Of a stretch of DNA of 64,000 nucleotides, positions 35,721 to 47,849 are shown one piece after another. Under the pieces are notes generated by a model. That model was not told where the DNA came from. It was given only the letters and a program-made list of their open reading frames with translations, and did not search any database. The stretch is from Siderastrea radians. Taxonomy: Eukaryota; Cnidaria; Anthozoa; Scleractinia; Rhizangiidae. The stretch spans positions 9,623,130 through 9,687,129 of the forward strand of contig OZ024898.1 in NCBI GenBank assembly GCA_964017195.1, read 5' to 3'. The translations under genes were made by a program, and so were the position numbers. The stretch's first letter is position 1; the number at the start of each line of letters is the position of its first letter.

Positions 35721-36287
35721 TTTTATGGGCTAGTCGGTTCACCCGGAAACTAAGACATTTACAGTATCTACACCTTCTTGGATATCAAATCCTCTAAGTC
35801 CATGATTCCCGGCGCGTAAAAAAACGTGAGCACCATATGCATGTCTCTACAATGTTAAAATTACATGAAACTAACAACATTAATGTACTATTCTCAAAAG
35901 TATGCAATTACATGTTGTGTAGCTTAATTAAAGCTATGGTATTCTTTAAAAGTCTAGTGTAATATACCAGTGGTATTGTTTATCATCTAAATTGTTAAAT
36001 AAATACCAGATGGGGTTAAATAAAAATAACTAAATTCATATATTAATTAAATTAGGATTAATAACTATACATCAATTGGCAACATTTAGAAATTACGGGC
36101 AAGAATTACAGGAATTACAGAAAGCGGTCAGTGTGAACCCACGTAATTACTTAAAAACTATAGTTAGTAAAAACAGTACCAGGCTTGATTAACACTAGTG
36201 TGAATCATATCAGACTTAATTGACTTAAGGGGGGATGATATCCGGAAGGTTTTTAACTGTCAGCCACCCCCACTGAGTGGTCATTTA

Positions 36288-37017
36288 GGGGCCGATTACA
36301 TGAGGCGGGCTGGCTCGGTTTACCGGGATCTCGGCACGTCTCTGAAACACATTAAAAATCAACTTTGCGATTACATGGAAAAATCTCAGTCCGGCTAGCT
36401 GGGATCCCGGCATTGCGATGCCGGGATCTCGGCTAGCCGGGATGAAAATTTACCATGTAATCGCAATTGCCAGGCCAGCCTGGCTAGCCGGGCTAACACT
36501 TTCTCGTCACTAAATTTAGCTTCAGAGCAAAATGGCTCACCAGAAGGTCGATATTTCTCATTCTATACAACACATAAAGGTTTAAAAATTATGAATATAT
36601 GAAACTCATATATTTGAACTGCGGAATGAAGAAATAAGGGTAAAGAAGACCCTCGCAGTTATTAACGCAACTTATGCAGTTGCGAAAAGAAAGCCTGAAA
36701 AAATCATCCCGGCAAGCCTGATTTTTTCAGGCTTTCTTTTCGCAACTGCATAAGTTGCGTTAATAACTGCGAGGGTCTTCTTTACACTTATTACATAAAG
36801 GTTTATCAGACCATAAAGCTACGTAAAAGTGAAAATAATACACCAAAATAATGGATTAGCGAAAGTAAAAGCACTCGATTCATGCTCTTTGATGTAGCCA
36901 TTTTTTCACACGTCAGCTTCTAAATTTAGCCGCAGGCGGGCTGGCTCGCCTCATGTAATACCGGGCTGAGCAGTCATCTCGGTAGACCGAGCCAGCCCGG
37001 CTCATGTAATCGGCCCC
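36288..37017. mobile_element. Harbinger-like MITE, TTA duplication
   Basis: Ends GGGGCCGATTACATGAG and CTCATGTAATCGGCCCC are exact complements, flanked by TTA at 36285-36287 and 37018-37020 as in PIF/Harbinger elements. Inner GGCTGGCTCGG / CCGAGCCAGCC arms extend the inverted repeat. It contains the 66 bp hairpin at 36640-36785. No transposase. Confidence 0.8.
36640..36785. repeat. Perfect ~66 bp hairpin inside MITE
   Basis: Left arm GTAAAGAAGACCCTCGCAGT onward is the exact complement of the right arm, separated by about 13 bases (TCCCGGCAAGCC). Apparently perfect arms suggest a young insertion or gene conversion. Confidence 0.88.
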
Positions 37018-37309
37018 TTAAACTGCTTCTGAGACTGGAAGGGAGGCAGAAAGTACCAAGGGTATTAAAACTATTCCGCAGTGAGCAGCAGATTTAGAAG
37101 ATTGATCTGAAAATGGCAAAATATGCAGTCATTGGACTTGATACTAGGAAGTTAACTGCCATCACGACGTTGTCGGTATCAAAAATGTCAAAGTTTACTT
37201 ACTAAGCAATGGCGGTATGCACGTGTTGGCACGTGCGTTCTCGAGGGGTTTGGGGGTGGGGGGCGGAGTACTCCCTTAGATGCCTTATACGGGGATGTGC
37301 CGCTGGACA

Positions 37310-37480
37310 GGGTACAGTTTTTGGCCTCTTTGTCCTTATATGTCTGTCCTAAACAGGTTGTGTATTTTGTCATTTGTCCTAAACATGGACCTAAAATGAA
37401 GGGTGTTGTCCTAAACACTGGTAGGTATTTTAGGGTATTTTAGGGCTTTTATTGCCCTAAACAGGGTCAGGGTTCAAACC
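37310..37480. repeat. Region rich in GTCCTAAACA repeats
   Basis: GTCCTAAACA and its complement context recur four times with TTTTAGGG blocks; a dispersed low-copy repeat fragment without coding capacity. Confidence 0.4.
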
Positions 37481-38236
37481 CTCAGCGACAGCCCTATACC
37501 CAAACGTGGGTCAGGTGCCCCCCAACCCCACCCCCCAGGCGTGCGTCATGGACTGTGGTATATTTCTATGCCGTTATCTTCAGTGTGTCTTCACAAGTAC
37601 AACGCAAAAGACCAAATTAAAGGTTTAATTTAGTGAAGAACGTGATCATGCGACGGTAATTTTTCCTTTCTCTTTTGATTGAACTTGACAGTAAAACCTA
37701 CAATTCGTCTCCTGGATTGTTCAGCTACACGAGACAAACTCAGTTAACTGGAATCGAATTGCAATACGGTGAAACCTAAATTCAACTCCATCAGAGACGT
37801 TTTTTTCGTTGTGGTCGTCGTAGGTGCGTATGGTCCCCAACACCCCTCACAATCTACCATCTTAACGTCAATGAATGGACGGCTTAACTGAATTACTAAA
37901 CTGTCAAAGAATGCTATGATGCGGAACGAAACTGTTAAGCTACTAAAAGGCATAAAATTGCAAAATCGCTGAGAGAGTAAAATATATCTGACTGTAAAAA
38001 TGTGGCTGCCTTGAAAAGATGCGTTTCACAGAATTTGATAATTCTTTTTGTAATAGTTTAGATTTACTTACTTTCGAAATCTATTATCAATTTTATACCA
38101 TTCGTTCATTTTATACCTCTGCTTTGTTTTTTGTTCAGTCCTTGCGACCGCTTTCTGCCACACTTCCCACCCCAAAACCGTAAATGATTGCTTGTTAATT
38201 TTTTTTCGAGAAGAAAATCCTGCATCATTACTAAGA

Positions 38237-39268
38237 GCACAGGTAGCCAAAGCTTTATTTATGACTGGAAATCAATAGAATTTTATGAAATAAACAGTGT
38301 TTCTTTGTTGATATCTTACTTTTTTGCTATTTGGGCCAATGGTTCGCTCTCCGAGCCAGAATAAGCGTCTTTCTAATTTTTGCTCCCAATTAGTATTATA
38401 ATATCATGTAAGGTTGCACCCCAATCTGCCATTTCACCCGCACAAAAGCATACCTCTTTTCACTGTATGATCTATATTTCTTAAAATGCGCCTATTCCAC
38501 CCACAATTTCCTCACACCAGAATAAATCCATAGTGAAGAAACAATTTTACTCCAAAAAAGTTCCATCTTTCCCAACGTTTGTCACCATAAAACAGCAATA
38601 TTTCGAGCTTGTTGCACAAGAAATCAAATGTCGGTATTCGTCCGCCGACGTGTCTGCGCACAGATATGTGCACATATGCTAATCTAATCTAGCTGTTCTC
38701 TTCTTATTGGACAATTCGCACAATGGCGTGGACATGACAAAATCTACTGTGTCTGGGAGGTGTGAACGGTAAGCAAGCGCAATAAATTGCCACGCTTCAC
38801 GCATGAAATGTCGCACTCCGGCTCAGTAGACTTTGTCATGTCTGCGCCATTGTGCGAATTGCCCAATAAGAAGAGAACAGCTAGATTAGATTAGCATATG
38901 TGCACATATTTGTGCGCAGAGGTCGGCGGACGAATACCGACATTTGATTTCTTGTGCAGCAAGCTCGAAATATTGCCGTTTTATGGTGACAAATTTTTTG
39001 GAGTATAATTGTTTCTTCAATATGGATTTATTCTGGTGTGAGGAAATTGTGAGTTGAATAGGCGCATTTCAAGAAATATAGCTCATTTAGTGAAAAGAGG
39101 TATGCTTTTGTGCGGGTGAAATGGCAGATTGGTGTGCAACCTTGCATAATATAATTAGCGAACCATTGGCCCAAACAGCAAAAAAGTAAGATATCAACAA
39201 AGAAACACTGTTTATTTCATAAAATTTTATTGATTTCTAGTCATAAATAAAGCTTCGGCTACCTGTGC
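38237..39268. mobile_element. 1.03 kb foldback element
   Basis: Left arm 38237-38750 and right arm 38824-39268 are near-complementary (GCACAGGTAGCC..CATGACAAA against its reverse) around a 73 bp spacer. The left arm has about 55 extra bases near 38350. No open frame of note. Confidence 0.88.
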
Positions 39269-39429
39269 TAAGAGTTTAAGCCATTCTTTGTTTTCTATCA
39301 AGTTATGAAATATTTTGTTATTATCATTCATCTTGACTCTGTATTTGAAGTTTCACATAACTAAAACGCCGAACGATCACCCAAAACCGGATGATGTATT
39401 AAACTGTAAACTTGTTTGGTTTTGTTAAG

Positions 39430-39610
39430 TCTCGGTCCGTACAATGTTATTTCTCACACGATATGTGTATCGATCGGTACTGGTCAGTGTTCTATGGTAT
39501 GGCTTAAGTCAGGTCCGTTCTTGGTCGTTCTTGTACGGTATTGTGACGGTCGTGGTCGGTATTGCATGGTCTTGGTCAGTACATTCAGTTCAGAGGTCTT
39601 GCACGGCATT
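39430..39610. repeat. Degenerate CGGTCxTGGTCGGTA minisatellite
   Basis: Recurring TTGGTCGGTA, GATCGGTACTGGTCAG and TACGGTATTGTGACGGTC blocks, resumed near 40985 after the inverted element at 39909-40983. Frames over it are artefacts. Confidence 0.55.
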
Positions 39611-39963
39611 ATTGGTTTTCCTTGGTACTGGGCCCATGTTAGTATAAAAGAAATTGTTCATTTTGGTTTGATCTTGCTTAGTGTTCGTTAGTCCACATCG
39701 GTCAATGTTGTTTGCTTGAAGCAGGCCCTGTTAGATTTTAAAGACGTTTAGAGTTGTTTATTTATTGTTAGTTTATGGGTAGTGTTGCCCCAGGATGTGT
39801 GATAGTTGATCATGGTCACTCGGTATACGGTATTGAATTTTCTTAGTCGGCACGGTTCGTTATTAAAATGTACAAATAATATGTGGCTGTATAGCACTTT
39901 TGTTAGTAATCGTAATAATTTAATGTTTTGAGAAAAGTGCTCCTGGGTAATTGTTTCCAGACG

Positions 39964-39987
39964 TTTCGGGTATGACCCCTTCATCAG
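39964..39987 (-). ncRNA. Hammerhead-like core motif
   Basis: CTGATGA, a hairpin GGG-GTCATA-CCC, then GAAA, read on the minus strand in the left arm of the inverted element. Stem III and cleavage site not identified. Confidence 0.38.
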
Positions 39988-40904
39988 TTGATTAGTTGTT
40001 TGGTTGCACAAAAAACGTTGAAGTCGAACGGGCTTATAGTGATGAAAATGCAACATACAAATTTAAGGTCATTCCCCCGAAATAAAATTTAACATACGAT
40101 TTTTGTCAAACTTTCACAAGTTGTTATCTATCGGGCAATGTTTTGAAGTATAGAATAAAAAGAATAGGTCCCCATGTCCGTTTAGGAGATATCATCGTCT
40201 CAAGTTACCCCGTAATTCCATGCAATTTCGCCTAACAAACACATGTTTATTTGATCACTTTACGTTACTTTCCGCAGGAACAGGAAGCACATAATTAAAG
40301 CAAATCTTGAAACAATGTACTAGATGTAAAATATCGATAACAAGGAACAATTTACTAGATGTTTTATGGCAGATGCTCGAAGCATCAGACGAAATTGACT
40401 TAAAACCTTCCTCACGTGCGTGTTCTCGAGGTCGTGATTTCATCTCCATGAGTAACGCGTTTCTAGTAATAATTTTTTTTTTCGAACATGTGTTTTTTTT
40501 TCTAACTCTTTGGATAAAACGAGGATGAACGGTGGGTCAAAAATATGTGCAAAAAAAGATAGGTCACCATGCTTGTTTAAGAGTAAATGACTTTTCTTTC
40601 CTCTGATGAACTTAGCCTCCTAGGAAACCTATGACTCCCTTGACGAGCGCGCGCTGTGAGCGCGCGCTAAGACGCAACAAATCGTGCGCAGTAAGGATGC
40701 GCAATGCAATACAGGGTAATGACCTTAAATCACAATGTGCGGGCAGCGATTTGAAAAGCTTCACGTGCGCATGATAAAATTTGAAGATTCGCATGGCTTT
40801 TCAAATTCCTTCGCGCGCATTGTGATTTAAATTTGTATGTTGCATTTTCATCACTATACGCGCGTTTGACTTCAACTTTTTTTGTGCAACCAAAAATTAA
40901 TCCA

Positions 40905-40928
40905 CTGATGAAAGGGTCATAACCGAAA
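40905..40928 (+). ncRNA. Hammerhead-like core motif
   Basis: CTGATGA, a short GG..CC hairpin, then GAAA, in the right arm of the same inverted element and the mirror of the minus-strand motif at 39964. Confidence 0.36.
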
Positions 40929-41064
40929 TGTCTTGAAAACAATTACCCAAGAGCACTTTCTTCAAAACATTTAATTATAACGGTTTGTTATTAGTCGGAG
41001 TTCTTCGTTATCTGTCGGTCTTGTTCGCTATTCATTAATAGTGTTCCTTCTCGATTACAACCAA

Positions 41065-41690
41065 CTAATTAATGTTACAAACCACACTTGCGTCCTCGCC
41101 ATGGCTGCAATTCTCCACTCCCCACCCCGCATGCGTGCAGTCAAACAGTGAAGCCTCTCCACCTTGGCAACCGACATCATCCAACCAGACAGGATCAGAT
41201 CCCTGACCGTATTTTGCACCTCCAGGGGAGGAGGCTGCACTGGCGAAACCAAACTGACGACACACTACGTGGGCATCATTGATATCCCAGTGGTCGTCGC
41301 ACACTGTGCCCCAGATTCCTTTGTAGAAAACCTCAACGCGGCCGTGGGCTCCTCCCCCTACTAAACGGATGGGAAAGCAGGAAACACCAGCATCTTCGCT
41401 GTGGGTACAATCATTGTCTCCCCATCCGCGCTGCCGGCAATCGTAGATATGCGACTCGCTTCCTGAGCAGGCCACGTCATCCATCCAGATGGGGCCTGTG
41501 CCTTGGCCGTGATGAGCACTATGAAAGGCTTGAGTAGCTTTTGGGAATCCAAGCTGTCTGCACACCACATTAGCATCGTTCATATCCCAACCATCATCGC
41601 AAATTGTGCCCCATTGGCCATCATAGAAGATTTCAACTCTTCCAGTTAATAGCGTACTGCTGTTTATACGAATGGAGCCGGCACTTATAG
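41065..41690 (-). CDS. Unit B exon 7: two SRCR domains and stop
   Basis: 626 nt from a GATAATCAG acceptor in phase 1 to a TAA. Domain 1: [55 protein letters not shown]. Domain 2: [50 protein letters not shown]. Each has six cysteines, the group A pattern. SRCR domains bind extracellular ligands and occur in scavenger and immune receptors. Confidence 0.9.
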
Positions 41691-42284
41691 CTGATTATCA
41701 GGAAAATGGATATCAAAAATTAAAAACTAAAAGCTTTTTATCTATGATAATATGGGTTATCCATGTGATAAATGTTTACACATTAGGACACTGAGTTATC
41801 CAGAAGAAGGAGAAGTCAAACGCTTTACCTGTGTAACTGAAAATCAGAAAGGCTTTATTCATTATCATGGGAATTGCTTATAAGAAAGTGACCCGGATTA
41901 ATCCTCTGACCTACCAGGAAACTTATTCCCCTACCGCGCTACAGGAAGGGGATTGATGGATCCCCCTTGGGGTTTAGTTCTAATCCTGGTAGATAGCCTG
42001 TGATGTACGTTACAAGATGAGGTAAACATTATGGGTTGTGGCTCTGCTGGAGGCCTGTGATGTTACCGAAAATAGCGGCCAGGATGGCCGCCCGGCATCT
42101 TGGATTTCACTCAAAATCATAAATTACTAAAAAACGGCGGAAATTGAAATTTTTCTTGCTAGACAAGGAAAACATGATTAAGTAAACACTTTGCTGCTTT
42201 ATGTCGATAATTTGCACTTTTTGTCACCGAAAGAAGGTGAAAAACTCACACATTTTTATTCCAAATGGCTTGACCACATGTTAC

Positions 42285-42440
42285 GTATGACGTCATATCT
42301 CGTGCCCATAACAACCAATTCTCAACAAACCTTGTCATAATGTATCTAAGGAATACACCAACTGCTACTGAAAACAGCAGGTGTTGATAAAAAATCGTCT
42401 TCAATAAATTGAAGGAAACTTTGTTTTGGGAGGGGGGGGG
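42285..42440. repeat. Dispersed repeat E, copy 2
   Basis: Same order of blocks as at 20980-21130 (CATATCTCGT, CAACAAACCTTGTCA, CTACTGAAAACAGCAGGT), in the intron between the CUB and SRCR exons. Confidence 0.55.
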
Positions 42441-42627
42441 AGACAGGAAAAGGAGGGGCGGAGGGTGAGGTAGAGTAAAACATGTTTCCATGTTTAACAA
42501 CCATCAATCCTTCGATTCTTATTTTCTTTAACATACAACGGGGGTGGGACGGCTGCTCTCAGCGTATTTATCACAAAGTCAATCATAAGGATAGTCATAA
42601 CGTTAGCATTATTTTTAGACGAAATAC

Positions 42628-42978
42628 CTCGGTAACGAGCTCTGAATCCAAAAGCTTGTCCTTTGTCATCAGATGTAAATCGCACGTGAAGTTTGTTAGA
42701 AGAACTTGTAATGGGAGCAGGTAGAGACCTTCCACTAAATCGGCCAATCATCGGGGAGGAAGGTGAGTCACCATCATACACAGTTAAGAAATCGGCTGAC
42801 GCTTCAGTGATAAATACAGAGAAGATGAGCTCCAGCATTGAATTAGAAGACAAATTCCAGTGGCAATCTATATTATTGCTGTAAGTAGGATCCTGACTTG
42901 ATTGAATTATTCCGCTTGTATTTCTGTCGTCCTGAACTAAAAGATTCTGACAGGAGCTTGATGCCATCACCGATGGTG
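42628..42978 (-). CDS. Unit B exon 6: CUB domain
   Basis: 351 nt, phase 1-1, acceptor ACAATTTCAG and donor CGAG|GTATTT. It encodes SSSCQNLLVQ, SGIIQS..PTYSNNIDCHWNLSS, FLTVYDGDS, IGRFSGRSLP, NKLHVRFTSD and GFRARYR, a standard CUB fold. The frame stays open upstream to 43084 with a signal-like LSVFFIVLTIS, but that stretch coincides with a polypyrimidine tract before the acceptor, so a separate start at 43051 is the less favoured reading. Confidence 0.82.
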
Positions 42979-44059
42979 CTGAAATTGTTAAAACAATAAA
43001 AAAAACACTAAGGTTGAGCGTGACTGGAAAACCACTCCATGGAATTTCCATAAGCTCGCATCTGTTTAAAGGAAGGAAATGCACATTTAAATTGCCGTGC
43101 TACTCCAAAATTAACGAAACTGTCTTAACGGTTTCGTTTTTCATTGACGTTAATTATCATGCGAATGTCTCAGAGATGAGCACATTTAATTTAACGTGAT
43201 AAAAAGGTCAAGTTTGTGAGTTGTAACTGTTTCAGTTTTTGAGGTCCACTAAGTCGTCATAACTGATGATTGATGGTAATGTAAAAAGGAGCCGTTAATT
43301 GTTTTTTTTTTAAACCGAAGTTTGCTTGATTTATATACGTGTCAGATTGAAATTCGTAGCAATGTATGCAGGTTAGCTAAAAGTAAAACGCCTATAGCAC
43401 ATGTACTAGCTCAACAACATTACTCAATTCTGGTTGGTTGAGTACTGTTCGAGTGTAGTTCACTGAGGACTAAACGATGTCTTTCGAACATTCTTTCAAA
43501 CATTACCCGAAGACTTCGATTGGAAGATTTCCAAGGTTGACTCGAAGACTTAATGACCGTGCACTGAAACAGATTTATACTTGCTTTCGTGCGATTACCA
43601 GTTACAAAGAGGGTTCACTGACTGGAGGTTATGTAACAAAAACGCAAGAACTCTACACATACTGGCTACCTCTTAGATTTGACAACGCTTTCATTCAGGA
43701 AAAATAGGCAGTATATTTCTTATCAGAAATGACGGAATACACATCGAATCTACGTACTGTCTAATGAAAACGACGTGGATTGATTTTTCGTCTGTTAAAG
43801 TTACCACCTTTATGTATGTACCTACCTGGGTGAGCCTGATATAACAGTCCGGACGTCTCACTAAACTGGTCTATCGTCTTGTGTACGTTTCTAAAATTTG
43901 CCTTACGACATCATTCCAGCATTGCCAAGACTTGCATGGCAACTGATTCGGTTGGGGGAAGGCTGGTAAATAAAACGGAGAGGGGGGGGCATCCCTTTCA
44001 CTCATTTTCATTTTAGATAATATGCCTAATGTCTCATTTATGAACCATTACTTTAATAC

Positions 44060-44182
44060 CTTCGCACGTTTTGCCGTCCCCAATGAATCCCACCCTGCAG
44101 GAACAAAGATAAGATCCTTCATTGTTCTTACAGTTGGCATTGACGTCACACGGGGCTGGAATGGAATTACACTCGTTGATAT
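44060..44182 (-). CDS. Unit B exon 5: calcium-binding EGF
   Basis: 123 nt, phase 1-1, encoding [18 protein letters not shown] then KNNEGSYLCSCRVGFIGDG and KTCE. Complete cbEGF pattern; its trailing G plus the CUB exon's CA completes an Ala codon. Confidence 0.85.
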
Positions 44183-44498
44183 CTATGAATAAAAATACAA
44201 AACCGTTAGATATCAGAAAAATGCAAGTAAACTGGTTGGCATCGTGAATTGTAAATGAGTGCCGATTACACATGGCAGCGGATAGAAACTGTTTTATTAA
44301 ACAGATTTGTTAATTCGGTTGACGGCAGTTTCTGTTTCTTTTGTTTGAAAGCGTTCGCAACGCTCATTTCATAAGACAATTATCTTGAGATAGCAAGCGA
44401 AAATAATTTACAACCAACAAGAATATCAAAAACTAGAGCTTCCTGCCTGGACGTCATTCTTTCAAATGTGCCGATGTTTATGAAAACGTCTGGCGCTG

Positions 44499-45660
44499 TT
44501 GAGACAGCTAGGAATTAGCGATCATTTGCTGGTTTACACAGTCCTCAATACTAGAATGCTACATGCTAAGGCAACAGTCACCATGAAACGGACATTTAAG
44601 AATTTTAACCGAGATAGTTTTCAGGAAGATCTCAGTCGTGTTCCTTTTCATGCTGCATACGTTTTCAATGATCTGGACGACGTTTATTGGTGCTGGGAGA
44701 CGTTATATAACCAGGTGTTAGATGATCACGCACCCATGAGATCTTTCAAACGACGACGTTCGGTGGAATCGAAGTTTATCACTCCAGAAATCCGGAGAGA
44801 AATGGCAGAACGAAACCGGCTAAAGAAAAAGTTTAACAGATCACGAAACCAGAGTGATTGGGAGAGCTATCGCCTTGCGCGAAATAAAGTTGTTAGCATG
44901 AGGAGGAAATCTAGACGGAAACATTTTGAGAAGCTGTGTTTAGAAAAGTATGCAGATCCATAAAAGTTTTGGTGCGCCATAAAGCCTTATGTTAACTCCC
45001 GCAAGAATGTAAACAATAGTGGAGTCACATTAAAGGAGGGCGACAAAATCATCAGGAATCCGCAAGAGATGGCCGAAACATTAAATAAATTCTTCACCAG
45101 CTCTACTCAAAGTACAAAAGAACTAAATCAAAATGATCATCCAGCCGATTTATCGCACATAACAAATAATTTAACAAATAGGCCCAATGTGTCGATAAGC
45201 AACACGAATCCAACAGAAGTTTATGAGGTAATGAGGAATCTTAAACCAAATAAGGCTACGGGATGCGACGGGATCCCTCCACGAGCAGTCAAAGAATCGA
45301 TGGAGGTTTTGTGCTATCCTCTTAGTACACTGATAAATCATGTTTTAACTTCCACTAAAATACCACAACAGTGGAAACTTGGTGAGGTGACTCCAGTTCT
45401 CAAAAAGGATTGCAGCCTACTGAAAACCAGCTATCGACCAGTAACGATTCTGCCTGCTTTTTCGAAAGTTTTCGAAAGACTTGTACATCACCGAATAAGC
45501 CCACATTTTGAAGGAATTTATCATAAATATGTGTTTGCTTATAGGAAATATCATGGTTGTGACACAGCACTTCTAAGCTTAACTGAACAATGGAAGAAAG
45601 AAATTGACCATAACAAAACGATCGGACTGGTCTCTATGGATTTGTCGAAGGCTTTTCAGA
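44499..45660 (+). pseudogene. Reverse transcriptase N-terminal half
   Basis: One frame with a single TAA at 44961-44963. Recognisable RT blocks: NLKPNKATGCDGIPPRAVK, WKLGEVTPVLKK, YRPVTILPAFSKVFERLV, FAYRKYHGCDTALL and VSMDLSKAF. It stops just where the first catalytic block should continue, because foreign sequence follows. The catalytic (F/Y)xDD motif is absent. Confidence 0.85.
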
Positions 45661-45711
45661 AGGGTGTGATTATGGTTAAATCGGAGAATAGTAAAATACG
45701 AGTTTTGATTT

Positions 45712-46116
45712 ACAATTCTTCCGATTCTGCGATTATAGCTACTCTTCGAGACCTATACTATTCTCCGATTTTTCCGATTATACGATTTTTCCGATTCTTC
45801 CGATTGTCCTCCGATTATAACTATGTTCCGATTCTCCGATTATAACGACTATCTACCGCGATTCTCTGATTTTTTCCGACTATACGATTTTTCGATCCGA
45901 TTATAACGACTATCTACACGATTCTCCGATTTTTCCGATTATACGATTCTTCCGATTGTTCTGATTGTCTTCCGATTAGACCTATTCTTCAGCAATTCTC
46001 CGATTTTTCCGATTATACGATTCTTCCGATTGTTCTGATTGTCCTCCGATTAGACCTATTCTTCAGCGATTCTCCGATTTTTCCGATTATACGATTCTTC
46101 CGATTGTCCTCTGATT
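45712..46116. repeat. Left CCGATT tandem array
   Basis: Variable units of TTCCGATTATACGATT and TCCTCCGATTA, including a longer unit of about 105 bp repeated near 45905-46105 (ATTCTTCCGATTGTTCTGAT, GACCTATTCTTCAGC). Confidence 0.85.
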
Positions 46117-47174
46117 ACACTCTTCTGGTGTAGGGTTTCGATTTCAGTGATCCTCCCACACGAATTCTTGTCTTGTCTTCAAACTTGCTTTGAAGTCAAC
46201 ATACTTTGCAGCCAACGACCATCTTAGAGGTGTTTTTTTTCCTGGAAAATGCTCTAAAGCGAATAACAATGATTTCAACTGCGAAAAACTTCATATCTTA
46301 TCCTTCATCTTCAGAGATGTTAACGAACCCAACTATCTGCTGTTACACAACGTGCACCTTGTCAATTCAAATTCACTTTTCGTTAACTTAAGACACAAAA
46401 GATAACAAAACTAACCATTAAAATTATAAGCAATCACGATTCATCAAAAAAACCCGATTTTAAGTAACTATTCAATCATCTTTGCGGTAAAGGTAAGGCC
46501 GCTTTTTTTCCCACGTGGATTTTCATTACGACACAGAAAAACAATAGGTGACAAAATTGTCACACGTTCACTAAAATTTCACAAATATCACTTTCTACAG
46601 AAACGGTTTGATGCGTCGGTGGTCAAATGATAGTTGATAAAGATTAACAGCCGCCGTAGCGAATTTTTAATAGCTGACGCTTCAATCGTTTAATAGCCCT
46701 TTGATCAAGTTTGATCCTACGAAGGGCTAACGCTAAGTACGTCAGCTTTTCTAAATTCGCTTCAGTCGGCAATTTACATACCTTTGTATATTAACTTAAA
46801 GATTATCAACTAAGCATTCTAAATTTTGACCGCCTGTGGATTACAAGTACAGTCGAATCCCGATTAATAGCGGCACACAAACATTCTCTTAGTTTTTCAC
46901 TCCGTATTTGAATTGCAAAATAATACTTTTTGATTGGCTATTCGCGTAATACCATAACAATACAAGCGTTACAAATTTAAAATTCTTACTAATGAAGTTC
47001 TACTAGCCATTTACTCAAGAGTCGCACTTGAGTCACAATGTCTTTCAGTAAGCTAAACTACGGCCAGTTGCCATCTTTACCAACTATAGAAAAGAGGATA
47101 AGCGACGTTTAAAATGCTCGATTTATATGGGAATCGGTGTGTTCAAACGAGATGTTAACATTAGCTAACATTTC

Positions 47175-47496
47175 TGGATAGTCACGCAAAGTCGATCGGT
47201 GTGCAGAAAGAGTTCTTGTTTTCCCGCTTCTGACAACTGTCGCATCACTTATGGGAACTTCCACCTGCATAGAAATCAACAAGAAATGGAGGGAACCCGC
47301 ACTGTTGTGGCTTGTGCTTGCTTCAAAAAAGGGCACCAACAAATCAGGTGCTTTCAACTTGCTGTCAGGCGCCCTCCAAGAAATTGAGGAAATGCTAGCC
47401 GAAAAAGATGATGGTGACACGGACAACGAAGAAGATAGACACAGCAGCTTCTTATCGATCACTTCTCGTTTGAAGAACCTTTTTTGGGACAGATGA
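47175..47496 (+). CDS. Possible captured ATPase-like exon (DUF3987-like?)
   Basis: Open frame with in-frame stop upstream, so possibly an exon rather than a full gene. It contains ATG at 47251, KKWREPALLWLVLASKKG then TNKSGAFNLLSGALQEIEEM, an acidic stretch EKDDGDTDNEEDR and stop. WREPALLWLVLA followed by KKGTNKSG resembles the strand and degenerate P-loop that open DUF3987-type NTPases, but the GK of a classic Walker A is NK. The function is unproven; a chance frame is possible. The longer antisense frame 47109-47519 is taken as its shadow. Confidence 0.35.
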
Positions 47497-47849
47497 AATT
47501 TTGCATTCTGAAAAACCATTATGTTTTATGTGTATTCTGCTTTCAAATAAAAGAAAGTGATTAAACAGATTATTCGTTCTATTAATTACTCCCAAAAAAG
47601 CACACGATTTGATTACCGCAGACTTGACTTTCTCAAAAACCTATTGTAAAAAGCCCCTTAGCTCGTGCAAGTGCACCAGCGCTACAGTGAACCAAGATAG
47701 TCGGCATATCCCGTAACAATGTATATCTCGTTCTTAAGCGTGTACAGAGCCGTGTGCAGAGAAATGACGCATCATAACAATGTATACATCGTTCTTAAAG
47801 CGTCTGCCGAGAAATGACACATTATAACAACATCATACCAATGTATACC

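Larger units (their letters stand above)
39909..40983. mobile_element. Inverted-repeat element with hammerhead-like motifs in both arms
   Basis: Outer arms 39909-40065 and about 40820-40983 are diverged complements: AATGTTTTGAGAAAAGTGCT at the left, AATGTTTTGAAGAAAGTGCT at the right (complement), then TTGCACAAAAAA and GATGAAAATGCAACATACAA. The 750 bp core is unrelated AT-rich DNA with GCGCGC blocks. Each arm carries an outward-reading hammerhead-like core. Confidence 0.65.

Noticed and set aside
42979..43084. Separate start and signal peptide for a stand-alone CUB-SRCR gene
   Set aside because: The hydrophobic stretch LSVFFIVLTIS comes from a T-rich tract directly before a good acceptor whose phase matches the EGF exons. 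Kept only as an alternative.
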